NCBI RefSeq assembly: GCF_000158955.1
Contig: NZ_GG657757.1
Coordinates: forward strand, 6,479,178 to 6,543,177
Direction: 5' to 3'
DNA length: 64,000 nucleotides
Source: Streptomyces viridochromogenes DSM 40736
GTDB lineage: Bacteria > Actinomycetota > Actinomycetes > Streptomycetales > Streptomycetaceae
In this document: piece by piece, positions 8,609-15,544 of the stretch
How positions within the stretch are numbered: position 1 is the first letter of the stretch
Layout: each line of letters opens with the position of its first letter
The notes under the pieces: generated by a model
What the model was told of the DNA's origin: nothing
Databases searched by the model: none
The model's input: only the letters and a program-made list of their open reading frames with translations
Made by a program: the position numbers and the translations under genes

Positions 8609-9967
8609 GTGGCACCAACTGACGAGACCGGGCAGGCAGTGACCGACGAGGCCGGGCAGGCAGTGACTGACGAGGCCGGGCAGGCAGTGACTGACGAGGC
8701 CGGGCAGGCAGTGACTGACGAGGCCGGGCAGGGAGCCGGGCAGTCGTCCCCGTTCGGTACGACACCGCCCACCGGGACCGCCGCAGGGCCGAACAACCGT
8801 ATGCCGCGGTGGCTGCCCCGCGCCATGGTGCTCGCACTCACCCTCGTCGCCGTGTTCCAGCTGGGCAGTTGGGCCTTCCACCAGCTCACCGGCCTGCTGA
8901 TCAACATCCTCATCGCGTTCTTCCTGGCGCTGGCCATAGAACCGGCGGTGAGCTGGATGGCCTCGCGCGGCGTCCGCAGGGGGCTGGCCACGTTCGTCGT
9001 CTTCATCGGCGTGATCATCGTGGCCGCAGGCTTCGTCACGCTGCTCGGTTCCATCCTCGCGGACCAGATCATCAAGATGATCGAGGGCTTCCCGGCGTAC
9101 CTCGACTCCGTCATCCACTGGATCAACACACACTTCAACACCGACCTGAAGCGCGTGGACATCCAGGAGGGCCTGCTCCGCTCCGACTGGCTGCGCAACT
9201 ACGTGCAGAACAGTGCCACGGGTGTCCTGGACGTGTCCGCCCAGGTCATCGGGGGTCTCTTCCAGTTGCTGACGATCGCGCTGTTCTCGTTCTACTTCGC
9301 CGCGGACGGCCCCCGGCTGCGCCGCGCGATCTGCTCCGTCCTGCCGCCCGCCCGGCAGGCCGAGGTGCTCCGCGCGTGGGAGATCGCCGTCAACAAGACC
9401 GGCGGGTACATCTACTCCCGCGGTCTGATGGCCCTGATCTCCGGCGTGGCCCACTTCGTCCTGCTGCAGGCCCTGGACGTGCCCTACGCGCCCGTGCTCG
9501 CCGTGTGGGTCGGGCTGGTGTCGCAGTTCATCCCCACCATCGGCACGTATCTCGCGGGTGCGCTGCCCATGCTGATCGCGTTCACGGTGGACCCCTGGTA
9601 CGCGCTGTGGGTGCTGATGTTCGTCGTGGTCTACCAGCAGTTCGAGAACTACGTGCTCCAGCCCAAGCTGACCTCCAGGACCGTCGACATCCACCCCGCG
9701 GTCTCCTTCGGCTCGGTCATCGCCGGCACCGCGCTCCTCGGCGCCGTCGGCGCGCTGATCGCCATCCCCGCGGTCGCCACGCTCCAGGCCTTCCTGGGGG
9801 CGTACGTGAAGCGGTACGACGTCACGGACGACCCCCGGGTGCACGGCCATCGCCGACGGGGAGAGGGGCCTGGCCCGATCACACGGGCGCGGCAGCTGTG
9901 GGCACGGCGGCCCGGGGCGGAGAAGCCCGGGCCCGGAGGCGGAGAACCTGGGCAGGATTCCTCCTGA
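8609..9967 (+). CDS. AI-2E family transporter (UPF0118-like permease)
   Basis: A 452-aa membrane protein. After a hydrophilic N-terminus of about 60 residues come the paired N-terminal membrane segments (MVLALTLVAVFQLGSWAFHQ, LLINILIAFFLALAIEPAVS), a large loop, and a C-terminal block with FIPTIGTYLAGALPMLIAF and YQQFENYVLQPKL, which is diagnostic for the AI-2E exporter/UPF0118 family. The substrate is not known; the family name does not prove autoinducer transport. The N-terminus holds an octapeptide repeat, VTDEAGQA, four times (24-bp repeats at about 8637-8732). GTG 8609 is preferred; an earlier in-frame GTG at 8531 would add 26 residues. A damage-type promoter motif sits at 8580-8602. Confidence 0.85.
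   Translation: MAPTDETGQAVTDEAGQAVTDEAGQAVTDEAGQAVTDEAGQGAGQSSPFGTTPPTGTAAGPNNRMPRWLPRAMVLALTLVAVFQLGSWAFHQLTGLLINILIAFFLALAIEPAVSWMASRGVRRGLATFVVFIGVIIVAAGFVTLLGSILADQIIKMIEGFPAYLDSVIHWINTHFNTDLKRVDIQEGLLRSDWLRNYVQNSATGVLDVSAQVIGGLFQLLTIALFSFYFAADGPRLRRAICSVLPPARQAEVLRAWEIAVNKTGGYIYSRGLMALISGVAHFVLLQALDVPYAPVLAVWVGLVSQFIPTIGTYLAGALPMLIAFTVDPWYALWVLMFVVVYQQFENYVLQPKLTSRTVDIHPAVSFGSVIAGTALLGAVGALIAIPAVATLQAFLGAYVKRYDVTDDPRVHGHRRRGEGPGPITRARQLWARRPGAEKPGPGGGEPGQDSS
8637..8732 (+). repeat. 24-bp tandem repeat encoding VTDEAGQA
   Basis: Four near-identical 24-bp units (GTGACTGACGAGGCCGGGCA plus GGCA; the first has one C/T change) encode an acidic octapeptide array in the N-terminus of the AI-2E-family protein. 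The near-perfect DNA identity shows recent slippage or recombination expansion. Confidence 0.9.
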
Positions 9968-10002
9968 TCCCGGCGTCGACCGACCGAGCGGCAGTCAGGA
10001 TC

Positions 10003-10191
10003 CAGGCGTCGGACCGACTGGCCCGTTCCGCAGGCCAGCTCCAGCACGTCTCCGCTGATCGGGAGGCCGTCCGTCCTGGCCAGGGGCCGCTGGAGTTCCG
10101 CGCGCTCCGCGTAGGGCCGGTCGTACTCGGCCGCCCCCGCGCGGTAGTAGGCGATCTGCTCCGTGAGGAGGGCGTCGTCATCACCGTTCAT
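10003..10191 (-). pseudogene. N-terminal remnant of a class I SAM-dependent methyltransferase
   Basis: From ATG 10191 the minus strand reads MNGDDDALLTEQIAYYRAGA, a typical Streptomyces methyltransferase start (YYRxxAxEYD). It then reads LPISGDVLELACGTGQSV, which is motif I (ELACGTG) of the SAM-binding Rossmann fold. After about 63 residues the similarity is lost into low-complexity Arg/Pro text antisense to the permease 3' end; the other methyltransferase motifs are absent. The full family is 200-270 aa, so this is a 3'-deleted relic in the recA upstream region. It occupies most of the 485-bp gap 9968-10452. The remainder of that gap holds the recA control signals. Confidence 0.7.
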
Positions 10192-10261
10192 GACCGGAAG
10201 GGTCGGGGCTGCCCCTGCGGCAAGGTCAACCGCGAGGCCGCGGGTGTGCCGTGTGGTGCGC

Positions 10262-10291
10262 TTGACACGAAAATCGAACATCCATTCTTAT
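10262..10291 (+). promoter_or_regulatory. LexA-controlled recA promoter with SOS (Cheo-type) box
   Basis: TTGACA (10262-10267) is followed by TCGAACATCCATTC (10274-10287) and a TCTTAT-like -10 (10286-10291). GAAC-N4-ATTC resembles the actinobacterial LexA box; the left half TCGAAC is perfect and the right half is degenerate. Overlap with the -10 fits repression by LexA. Confidence 0.6.
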
Positions 10292-10354
10292 GGAGGTACC
10301 GGCGAGGCTCAACGGCGGGCAGTTCGACGTAGTTTGGGTAGAGAAGTGCCCGAG

Positions 10355-10363
10355 TTATCCACA
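10355..10363 (+). promoter_or_regulatory. Single DnaA box upstream of recA
   Basis: TTATCCACA is a perfect DnaA-box nonamer in the recA leader, between the SOS promoter and the second promoter. It is one isolated copy, so it is not an origin. A DnaA effect on recA is speculation. Confidence 0.4.
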
Positions 10364-10386
10364 GGCCGGACGTGCGTCGGGGCGCA

Positions 10387-10414
10387 TTGTCAGTGGCAGG
10401 CGTTAGCGTCTTTG
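10387..10414 (+). promoter_or_regulatory. LexA-independent recA promoter (RecA-NDp type)
   Basis: TTGTCAGTGGC (10387-10397), a 6-nt spacer and TAGCGT (10404-10409) reproduce the damage-inducible, LexA-independent recA promoter described in Streptomyces and mycobacteria; in mycobacteria it depends on PafBC. Transcription would begin near 10415, giving a leader of about 38 nt before recA. Confidence 0.75.
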
Positions 10415-10452
10415 ACGTGAAGCGATCGACTCAAGCAAATCGGGTGGAACCC

Positions 10453-11577
10453 ATGGCAGGAACCGACCGCGAGAAGGCCCTGGATGCCGCTCTCGCACAG
10501 ATTGAACGGCAATTCGGCAAGGGCGCGGTCATGCGCATGGGCGACCGTACCAATGAGCCCATCGAGGTCATCTCGACCGGCTCCACCGCCCTGGACGTGG
10601 CCCTCGGCGTGGGCGGCCTGCCCCGCGGCCGTGTCGTCGAGATCTACGGACCGGAGTCCTCCGGTAAGACCACCCTGACCCTGCACGCGGTGGCGAACGC
10701 GCAGAAGGCCGGAGGCCAGGTCGCCTTCGTCGACGCGGAGCACGCCCTCGACCCCGAGTACGCGAAGAAGCTCGGCGTCGACATCGACAACCTCATCCTT
10801 TCCCAGCCGGACAACGGCGAGCAGGCCCTGGAGATCGTGGACATGCTGGTCCGCTCCGGCGCCCTCGACCTCATCGTCATCGACTCCGTCGCCGCGCTCG
10901 TCCCGCGCGCGGAGATCGAGGGCGAGATGGGCGACAGTCACGTGGGTCTGCAGGCCCGCCTGATGAGCCAGGCCCTGCGAAAGATCACCAGCGCGCTCAA
11001 CCAGTCCAAGACCACCGCGATCTTCATCAACCAGCTCCGCGAGAAGATCGGCGTGATGTTCGGCTCCCCGGAGACCACCACCGGTGGCCGGGCGCTGAAG
11101 TTCTACGCCTCGGTGCGTATCGACATCCGCCGCATCGAGACCCTGAAGGACGGCACCGAGGCGGTCGGCAACCGCACCCGCTGCAAGGTCGTCAAGAACA
11201 AGGTCGCGCCGCCCTTCAAGCAGGCCGAGTTCGACATCCTCTACGGCCAGGGCATCAGCCGCGAGGGCGGCCTGATCGACATGGGCGTGGAGCACGGCTT
11301 CGTCCGCAAGGCGGGCGCCTGGTACACGTACGAGGGCGACCAGCTCGGCCAGGGCAAGGAGAACGCGCGCAACTTCCTGAAGGACAACCCCGACCTGGCC
11401 AACGAGATCGAGAAGAAGATCAAGGAGAAGCTGGGCGTCGGCGTGCGTCCCGAGGAGCCGGCGGCCGAGCCGGGCACGGACGCCGCGGTCTCCGCGGCAC
11501 CGGCCGACGCGGCGGCGGTGCCTGCTCCCGCAGCGGCCAAGAGCAGCAAGTCCAAGGCCGCCGCAGCCAAGAGCTGA
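10453..11577 (+). CDS. recA: Recombinase RecA
   Basis: A 374-aa DNA strand-exchange ATPase and LexA coprotease. It starts MAGTDREKALDAALAQIERQ. Walker A GPESSGKT is at about residues 67-74, Walker B LDLIVIDSVAAL near 140, and loop-L2 text FINQLREKIGVMFGSPETTTGG follows. The C-terminal tail (last 40 residues) is the Ala/Lys-rich extension usual in Streptomyces. The start is ATG 10453, preceded by GGGTGGAAC as a weak ribosome site. The stop lies 3 bp before recX, so they form one operon. Two upstream promoters are seen: one with a LexA box and one LexA-independent. A variable of note is the isolated DnaA box in the leader. Confidence 0.98.
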   Translation: MAGTDREKALDAALAQIERQFGKGAVMRMGDRTNEPIEVISTGSTALDVALGVGGLPRGRVVEIYGPESSGKTTLTLHAVANAQKAGGQVAFVDAEHALDPEYAKKLGVDIDNLILSQPDNGEQALEIVDMLVRSGALDLIVIDSVAALVPRAEIEGEMGDSHVGLQARLMSQALRKITSALNQSKTTAIFINQLREKIGVMFGSPETTTGGRALKFYASVRIDIRRIETLKDGTEAVGNRTRCKVVKNKVAPPFKQAEFDILYGQGISREGGLIDMGVEHGFVRKAGAWYTYEGDQLGQGKENARNFLKDNPDLANEIEKKIKEKLGVGVRPEEPAAEPGTDAAVSAAPADAAAVPAPAAAKSSKSKAAAAKS

Positions 11578-11580
11578 CCC

Positions 11581-12417
11581 GTGACACGACGAACCGACTG
11601 GGCGGAGTACGAGTACGCCGCCTCCGGCGCCCCACGGGGGAGGGGCACCGGAGGCGACACGGGCTCGGCCGTGGACGGGGAGGACACGTCCGGCGACGAC
11701 CGGTTCTACGAGGGCGACGAAGAGCTGTACGGCGAGGCCTCCGGGGGTAGCGGCTCGTCCGGTCGCCGCTCCCGTGGAGGCGGCTCACCCCGGGACGGCT
11801 CGCGTGACGGCGGGGCGCGCCGAGGGCGTGGGCGCCGCCGTCGTGGCTTCGGTGAGGTGATCGCCGAGGACGGAGGTGCCCTCTCCTCGTCGAGGGCCGA
11901 GGAGGGGGAGCCTCCCGCGGACCCGGTGGAGCAGGCGCGGGCGATCTGCCTGCGCCTGCTCACCGGGACCCCGCGGACCCGCAAGCAACTCGCCGACGCC
12001 CTGCGCAAACGGCAGATCCCGGACGACGCCGCCGAGGAGGTGCTGTCGCGGTTCGAAGAGGTCGGCCTCATCAACGACAGTGCCTTCGCCGACGCCTGGG
12101 TGGAGTCCCGGCACCACGGCCGCGGACTGGCCCGGCGCGCGCTCGCCCAGGAACTGCGGACCAAGGGTGTCGACTCCACGCTGATCGACGCGGCCGTGTC
12201 CCGGCTGGACTCCGAGCAGGAGGAGGAGACCGCGCGGGAGCTCGTCGACCGCAAGCTCCGCTCCACCCGTGGGCTCGACCGCGACAAGCGGCTTCGCCGC
12301 CTCGCCGGCATGCTCGCCCGCAAGGGCTACCCGGAGGGCATGGCCCTGCGCGTGGTGCGGCGGGCGCTGGAGGAGGAGGGCGAGGACACGGAGTTCCTGG
12401 GGGAGGAACAGTTCTGA
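11581..12417 (+). CDS. recX: Regulatory protein RecX
   Basis: A 278-aa inhibitor of RecA filaments. The conserved RecX region begins near residue 115 (DPVEQARAICLRLLTGTPRTRKQLADALRKR) and continues with FAEAWVES-like FADAWVESRHHGRGLARRALAQEL and KGYPEGMALRVVRRAL. The first 110 residues are a Gly/Ser/Arg-rich, low-complexity extension (for example RRGRGRRRRGFGEV) that is longer than the 150-200 aa typical outside actinobacteria. GTG 11581 follows the recA stop by 3 bp, so translation is coupled. Function comes from the family. Confidence 0.93.
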   Translation: MTRRTDWAEYEYAASGAPRGRGTGGDTGSAVDGEDTSGDDRFYEGDEELYGEASGGSGSSGRRSRGGGSPRDGSRDGGARRGRGRRRRGFGEVIAEDGGALSSSRAEEGEPPADPVEQARAICLRLLTGTPRTRKQLADALRKRQIPDDAAEEVLSRFEEVGLINDSAFADAWVESRHHGRGLARRALAQELRTKGVDSTLIDAAVSRLDSEQEEETARELVDRKLRSTRGLDRDKRLRRLAGMLARKGYPEGMALRVVRRALEEEGEDTEFLGEEQF

Positions 12418-12445
12418 GCTTCTCGTGGAGGAGACAGCGCCGGGC

Positions 12446-12521
12446 CCGGCGGAGTGACCACCTCATTCTGGGCCGGAGTGATCACCCTACTTTGGGACCG
12501 GCGGAGTGCTCACCTCACGGG
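12446..12521. repeat. Three imperfect copies of a CCGGCGGAGTG-N-TCACC element
   Basis: Copies at about 12446-12472, 12473-12497 and 12498-12521 share CCGG(CG)GAGTGATCACC with drift. The middle copy contains the 8-bp palindrome GTGATCAC. They lie between the recX end and the convergent rhodanese, the third overlapping the rhodanese stop. A termination role is possible, but no classical hairpin plus T-run is seen. Confidence 0.55.
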
Positions 12522-12929
12522 AAGCCCCGCTTCTCGCCAGGCCTGGAATCCGCCGGCCAGATCGGTGGCCCGGTGCAGTCCCAGCTCGCGCAGGGACCGG
12601 ACGGCCAGACTGGAGGCGTAGCCCTCGTTGCAGATCACGACGACACGCAGGTCGTGACGCGTGGCCTCGGGAAGACGATGGCTGCCCTGCGGGTCGAGGC
12701 GCCACTCCAGCTCGTTGCGCTCGACGACGACGGCGCCGGGGATGAGGCCGTCCCGGTCGCGCAGAGCGGCGTAGCGGATGTCCACCAGCAGTGCGTCACC
12801 GGCCCGGGCGGCCTCGTACGCCTGCTGCGGCTCGATCCGCTCGTAGCCCGCTCGTACGTGCTCCAGCAACTCGTCGATGCCGACGGGAGGCCGGACGTCG
12901 GCGTTCACCTGCTCACCCTTGTCGCTCAC
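12510..12929 (-). CDS. Rhodanese-like sulfurtransferase
   Basis: A 139-aa single rhodanese domain. It has the substrate-entry motif LLVDIRYAALRDRDGLIPGAV and the active-site loop VICNEGYASS, where the Cys carries the persulfide. It ends with DLAGGFQAWREAGLPV, the typical C-terminal helix. The GTG start at 12929 overlaps the stop of the cysteine dioxygenase gene by 4 bp, so both are translated from one message. The likely role is handling sulfane sulfur released during cysteine breakdown; the acceptor is unknown. Confidence 0.9.
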   Translation of the reverse strand: MSDKGEQVNADVRPPVGIDELLEHVRAGYERIEPQQAYEAARAGDALLVDIRYAALRDRDGLIPGAVVVERNELEWRLDPQGSHRLPEATRHDLRVVVICNEGYASSLAVRSLRELGLHRATDLAGGFQAWREAGLPVR

Positions 12930-13477
12930 TGCCAGTCCTCCGGTCGCTCCACCTGCTCGAGCCGCAGGATCGGTCCGCTGCGGCTGTAGCGGCGGATCCG
13001 CGGGAGGGGAGGGTAGTAGGCGTGCACGGAGATCGCGTGCCGGTCGGAGGAGTCGTTGAGCACCTCGTGGACGTGGTGCCGGCCGAAAGCGCGGCCCTGG
13101 CCCGCCGTCAGCCGGCGTTCCCGGTCGACATCGTCGGAGAGCTCCAGGGTCTTCCAGCCGTCGGCGGGCAGCCGCGCGGCGAGCGAGTTCTCCTTGAGCT
13201 CGCCCGAGGCGGTCAGGAAGGCGCCGACGGATTCGGCGTGGTCGTGCCAGCCGGTACCCGTGCCGGGCGGCCAGCCGATCAGCCAGGCCTCGCTGCCGCC
13301 GGGCCCGTCCAGCCGCACCCAGGTGCGGCCCTCGGGGTCGAGCGGCAGGGAGGCGATGAGCTCGGTGTCGGCCGCCATGCGGCGCACGAAGTCGAAGAGG
13401 TCAGCCTGGGTCGGCGCCGAACCGGCGCCGGAGACGGAGGAGGGGACAGACGGGGATGCGGAAGGGGATACAGACAC
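12926..13477 (-). CDS. Cysteine dioxygenase (type I, cupin)
   Basis: A 183-aa cupin enzyme that oxidises L-cysteine to cysteine sulfinate with Fe(II) and O2. Iron ligands are visible as WHDHAESVGAF (two His) and GRHHVHEVLN. AISVHAYYPPL is the end of the cupin barrel; Cys-93 of the mammalian enzyme is not conserved, which is usual in bacteria. GTG 13477 is chosen because AGGA lies 8 nt upstream; upstream in-frame codons to 13669 would overlap the leader peptide. It overlaps rhodanese by 4 bp and sits 101 nt downstream of a Cys-rich leader peptide, so expression is probably tuned to cysteine supply. Confidence 0.88.
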   Translation of the reverse strand: MSVSPSASPSVPSSVSGAGSAPTQADLFDFVRRMAADTELIASLPLDPEGRTWVRLDGPGGSEAWLIGWPPGTGTGWHDHAESVGAFLTASGELKENSLAARLPADGWKTLELSDDVDRERRLTAGQGRAFGRHHVHEVLNDSSDRHAISVHAYYPPLPRIRRYSRSGPILRLEQVERPEDWQ

Positions 13478-13578
13478 GGGTGCCGTCCTGAAGATCCTGT
13501 CGAGGGTTTCGCGAGGCAGGCGCGTCGGAGCCGCGGCAGACAGAGCGCGGCGCGCGCGGGGAGGGGGAAGACGCGAAG

Positions 13579-13665
13579 TCAGCAGGACGGGCGACACACG
13601 CAGCCCGCATAGCGGAGGAGGTCCATATGGACCCTCCGCCACAGGCGCACACAGGTGTCGGTCAC
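13579..13665 (-). CDS. Cys-containing regulatory leader peptide
   Basis: The minus strand encodes a 28-residue peptide starting VTDTCVRLWRRV and ending RYAGCVCRPSC before TGA at 13579-13581. It has the RRxHxDLLRxxxxxC form of the putative leader peptides found before sulfur-metabolism genes in Streptomyces, with four Cys including three in the last seven residues. GTG 13665 lies about 1 nt past the predicted transcript start (promoter 13673-13701), so it would be a leaderless gene. A shorter 23-residue form from GTG 13650 is possible. The dyad at 13612-13639 lies inside its codons. It ends 101 nt before the cysteine dioxygenase start. Confidence 0.72.
   Translation of the reverse strand: MTDTCVRLWRRVHMDLLRYAGCVCRPSC
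13612..13639. promoter_or_regulatory. Inverted repeat within the leader peptide gene
   Basis: GCGGAGG-AG-GTCCAT and ATGGACCCTCCGC face each other around a GGTCCATATGGACC palindrome. In RNA this gives a 13-bp hairpin with a 2-nt bulge and almost no loop. It is suited to ribosome-controlled folding as the leader peptide is translated. Confidence 0.5.
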
Positions 13666-13672
13666 GCACCGG

Positions 13673-13731
13673 AGTACACCATGACCGTCCGGGCCGGTCA
13701 ACTCACTGTCACCATGCGGACGCACGGTGAC
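13673..13731 (-). promoter_or_regulatory. Promoter and upstream operator of the leader-cysteine dioxygenase operon
   Basis: On the minus strand TTGACC (13701-13696), 17 bp and TGTACT (13678-13673) make a good -35/-10 pair. Just upstream, 13708-13731 is a 24-bp inverted repeat with arms GTCACCATGCG and CGCACGGTGAC (one mismatch). That position, next to the -35, is usual for an activator site. Confidence 0.5.
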
Positions 13732-13760
13732 AGGGGTCACGTCACTCCAGTGCCCGGGTG

Positions 13761-15368
13761 TCAGCGCGAGCCGGCCGACGCACCGGCCTCGGCCTGCGCC
13801 TTCGCGGGTCCGCCCACCGTGGCCTGCGCCGCCGTGTAGAGATCGGCGGGGCGCACTCCGTTCAGGGCGGTGACGAGGTGCCCGTCGGGGCGCACCAGGA
13901 GCACCGTGTGCGCGGCCGCACCCGGGTAGCTCTCGGCGACCAGCAGCTCGGCGGGGTGCGGCAGCGCCGAGACCGCGGCCGCGAGCCGGGGCATGATGCC
14001 GGCGCCGGCCCAGTGCTTGCGCTCCCACACACTCGTGCCTGGCGCGATCAGCACCACGAGCAGCGAACCCCGGCCGAGCCGGTCCCTCAGCCGCACGAAC
14101 GTGCCGTCCTCCGCGGTGACCCGTACGTCGGTCACCGGTGCTCCGGGCGGTGTGTCGACGGGGACTTCCCCTTCGAGCTGCCCCGGTGCGAGCGGCGAGT
14201 CGGCGTACGCCCCCGGCGCGCCGAGCTGGCCGTGCCCCAGGTGCCCCTCCGTGAGCAGCGTGTCGTGCCCCCGGGTCGAGCCGGGCACGTAGGAGCGCAG
14301 GCCCCCGCCGCCGCGCAGCAGCGGCAGCGCCTGGTCGGCGGCGCGCAGCCGGGCGGCCACGACCGCCCGCCGTTCGGTCTGGTAGCTGTCGAGAAGCGCT
14401 TCGTGCGGCCCGTGATGCCAGGCCAGAGCCAGTTTCCAGGCGAGGTTGTCGGCGTCCCTGAGGCCCTCGTCCAGGCCGTGCGTGCCCATCGCGCCGAGCA
14501 GGTGGGCGGCGTCCCCGGCGAGGAAGACCCGGTCGGCGCGCCAGCGGCGGGCCAGACGGTGGTGGACGGTGTGGACGCCGGTGTCCAGGAGCTCGTACGG
14601 CGGGGTGGCTCCGCCCGCCCAGCCCGCCAGGGTCTCCCGGATACGGGTCAGCAGCAGCTCGGGGGTGACCAGGTCCTTGCCGGGCGGCAGGAGCCAGTCC
14701 AGGCGCCAGACGCCGTCCGGCAGCGGGCGCGCGGTGACCTCGCCGGCCGAGGGGCCCGACATGCGCCACGGCGGCATGCGGTGCAGCAACGCCTCGTCGG
14801 ACCAGGGCAGTTCCGTCCGCAGGGTGGCGACGGCGTGACGTTCCACCGCCGTACGGCCCGGGAAACGGATGTCCTGGATCTTGCGCACGGTCGAGCGGGG
14901 GCCGTCGCAGCCGACCAGGTAACTGCCACGCCAGTACGTGCCCTTCGGCCCGCGGGTATGGGCCGTCACACCCGAGGACTCCTGTTCGATGCCGTCCAGG
15001 CGGCTCTCCACCGCGACCTTGACGAACCGCTCACCCGACAGGGCCGAGCGCAGGACGCCGGTCAGGACGTGCTGGGCGATGTGCAGCGGGGGCGGCTCGG
15101 AGCCGTCGAAGACGATCTCGCGCATCACCTGCCGGCGGCGCATCGACCGCCATCCGACCCAGCGGGCACCGGCCCGGGCCAGGGACACCCCGGCCAGTCG
15201 TTCCACGAGGGCGGCGGTGTCCTCGCGCAGGACGACGGTGCGCGCCGCACGGGGCTCGTCCTTGCCCGGTCCCTCGTCGAGGACGACACACGGCACCTCC
15301 TGACGCGCGAGCGCCAGGGCGAGCGTGAGCCCGACGGGGCCGGCCCCGACGATGATCACCGGGTCCAC
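13761..15368 (-). CDS. FAD-dependent aromatic monooxygenase
   Basis: A 535-aa flavoprotein of the PHBH/phenol hydroxylase type (FAD_binding_3). Signatures in order are DPVIIVGAGPVGLTLALALA (dinucleotide fold, residues 2-21), GCDGPRSTVR (DG motif) and RVFLAGDAAHLLGAMGTHGL (FAD ribityl-binding GD motif); a thioredoxin-like C-terminal domain begins near residue 400. It would hydroxylate an aromatic or polyketide substrate using NAD(P)H, but the substrate is unknown. GTG 15368 puts the Rossmann strand at the very N-terminus, with GGGGG upstream; an ATG at 15458 would add 30 residues with no family support. It stands alone between two operons. Confidence 0.85.
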   Translation of the reverse strand: MDPVIIVGAGPVGLTLALALARQEVPCVVLDEGPGKDEPRAARTVVLREDTAALVERLAGVSLARAGARWVGWRSMRRRQVMREIVFDGSEPPPLHIAQHVLTGVLRSALSGERFVKVAVESRLDGIEQESSGVTAHTRGPKGTYWRGSYLVGCDGPRSTVRKIQDIRFPGRTAVERHAVATLRTELPWSDEALLHRMPPWRMSGPSAGEVTARPLPDGVWRLDWLLPPGKDLVTPELLLTRIRETLAGWAGGATPPYELLDTGVHTVHHRLARRWRADRVFLAGDAAHLLGAMGTHGLDEGLRDADNLAWKLALAWHHGPHEALLDSYQTERRAVVAARLRAADQALPLLRGGGGLRSYVPGSTRGHDTLLTEGHLGHGQLGAPGAYADSPLAPGQLEGEVPVDTPPGAPVTDVRVTAEDGTFVRLRDRLGRGSLLVVLIAPGTSVWERKHWAGAGIMPRLAAAVSALPHPAELLVAESYPGAAAHTVLLVRPDGHLVTALNGVRPADLYTAAQATVGGPAKAQAEAGASAGSR

Positions 15369-15486
15369 GGCGCGGCGCCCCCTGCCCGTGGTGTTGTCCT
15401 GAGAGACGTGGGTGAACACGAAGTTGGAGCAGGGTGCACGATCACAGAACGTATGCAACCCATTGCCGGTGCTTGCGTCAAGTGAC

Positions 15487-15518
15487 CAGGGGCAGTGGCG
15501 ATCATGCCACTGCCCCTG
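15487..15518. terminator. Hairpin terminator downstream of gluD
   Basis: CAGGGGCAGTGGC (15487-15499), a 6-nt loop and the perfect complement (15506-15518) lie 27 bp beyond the gluD stop. The 13-bp stem separates gluABCD from the monooxygenase gene. Confidence 0.8.
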
Positions 15519-15544
15519 AGTGTGTCACGTGAGGTGACCGGGTG

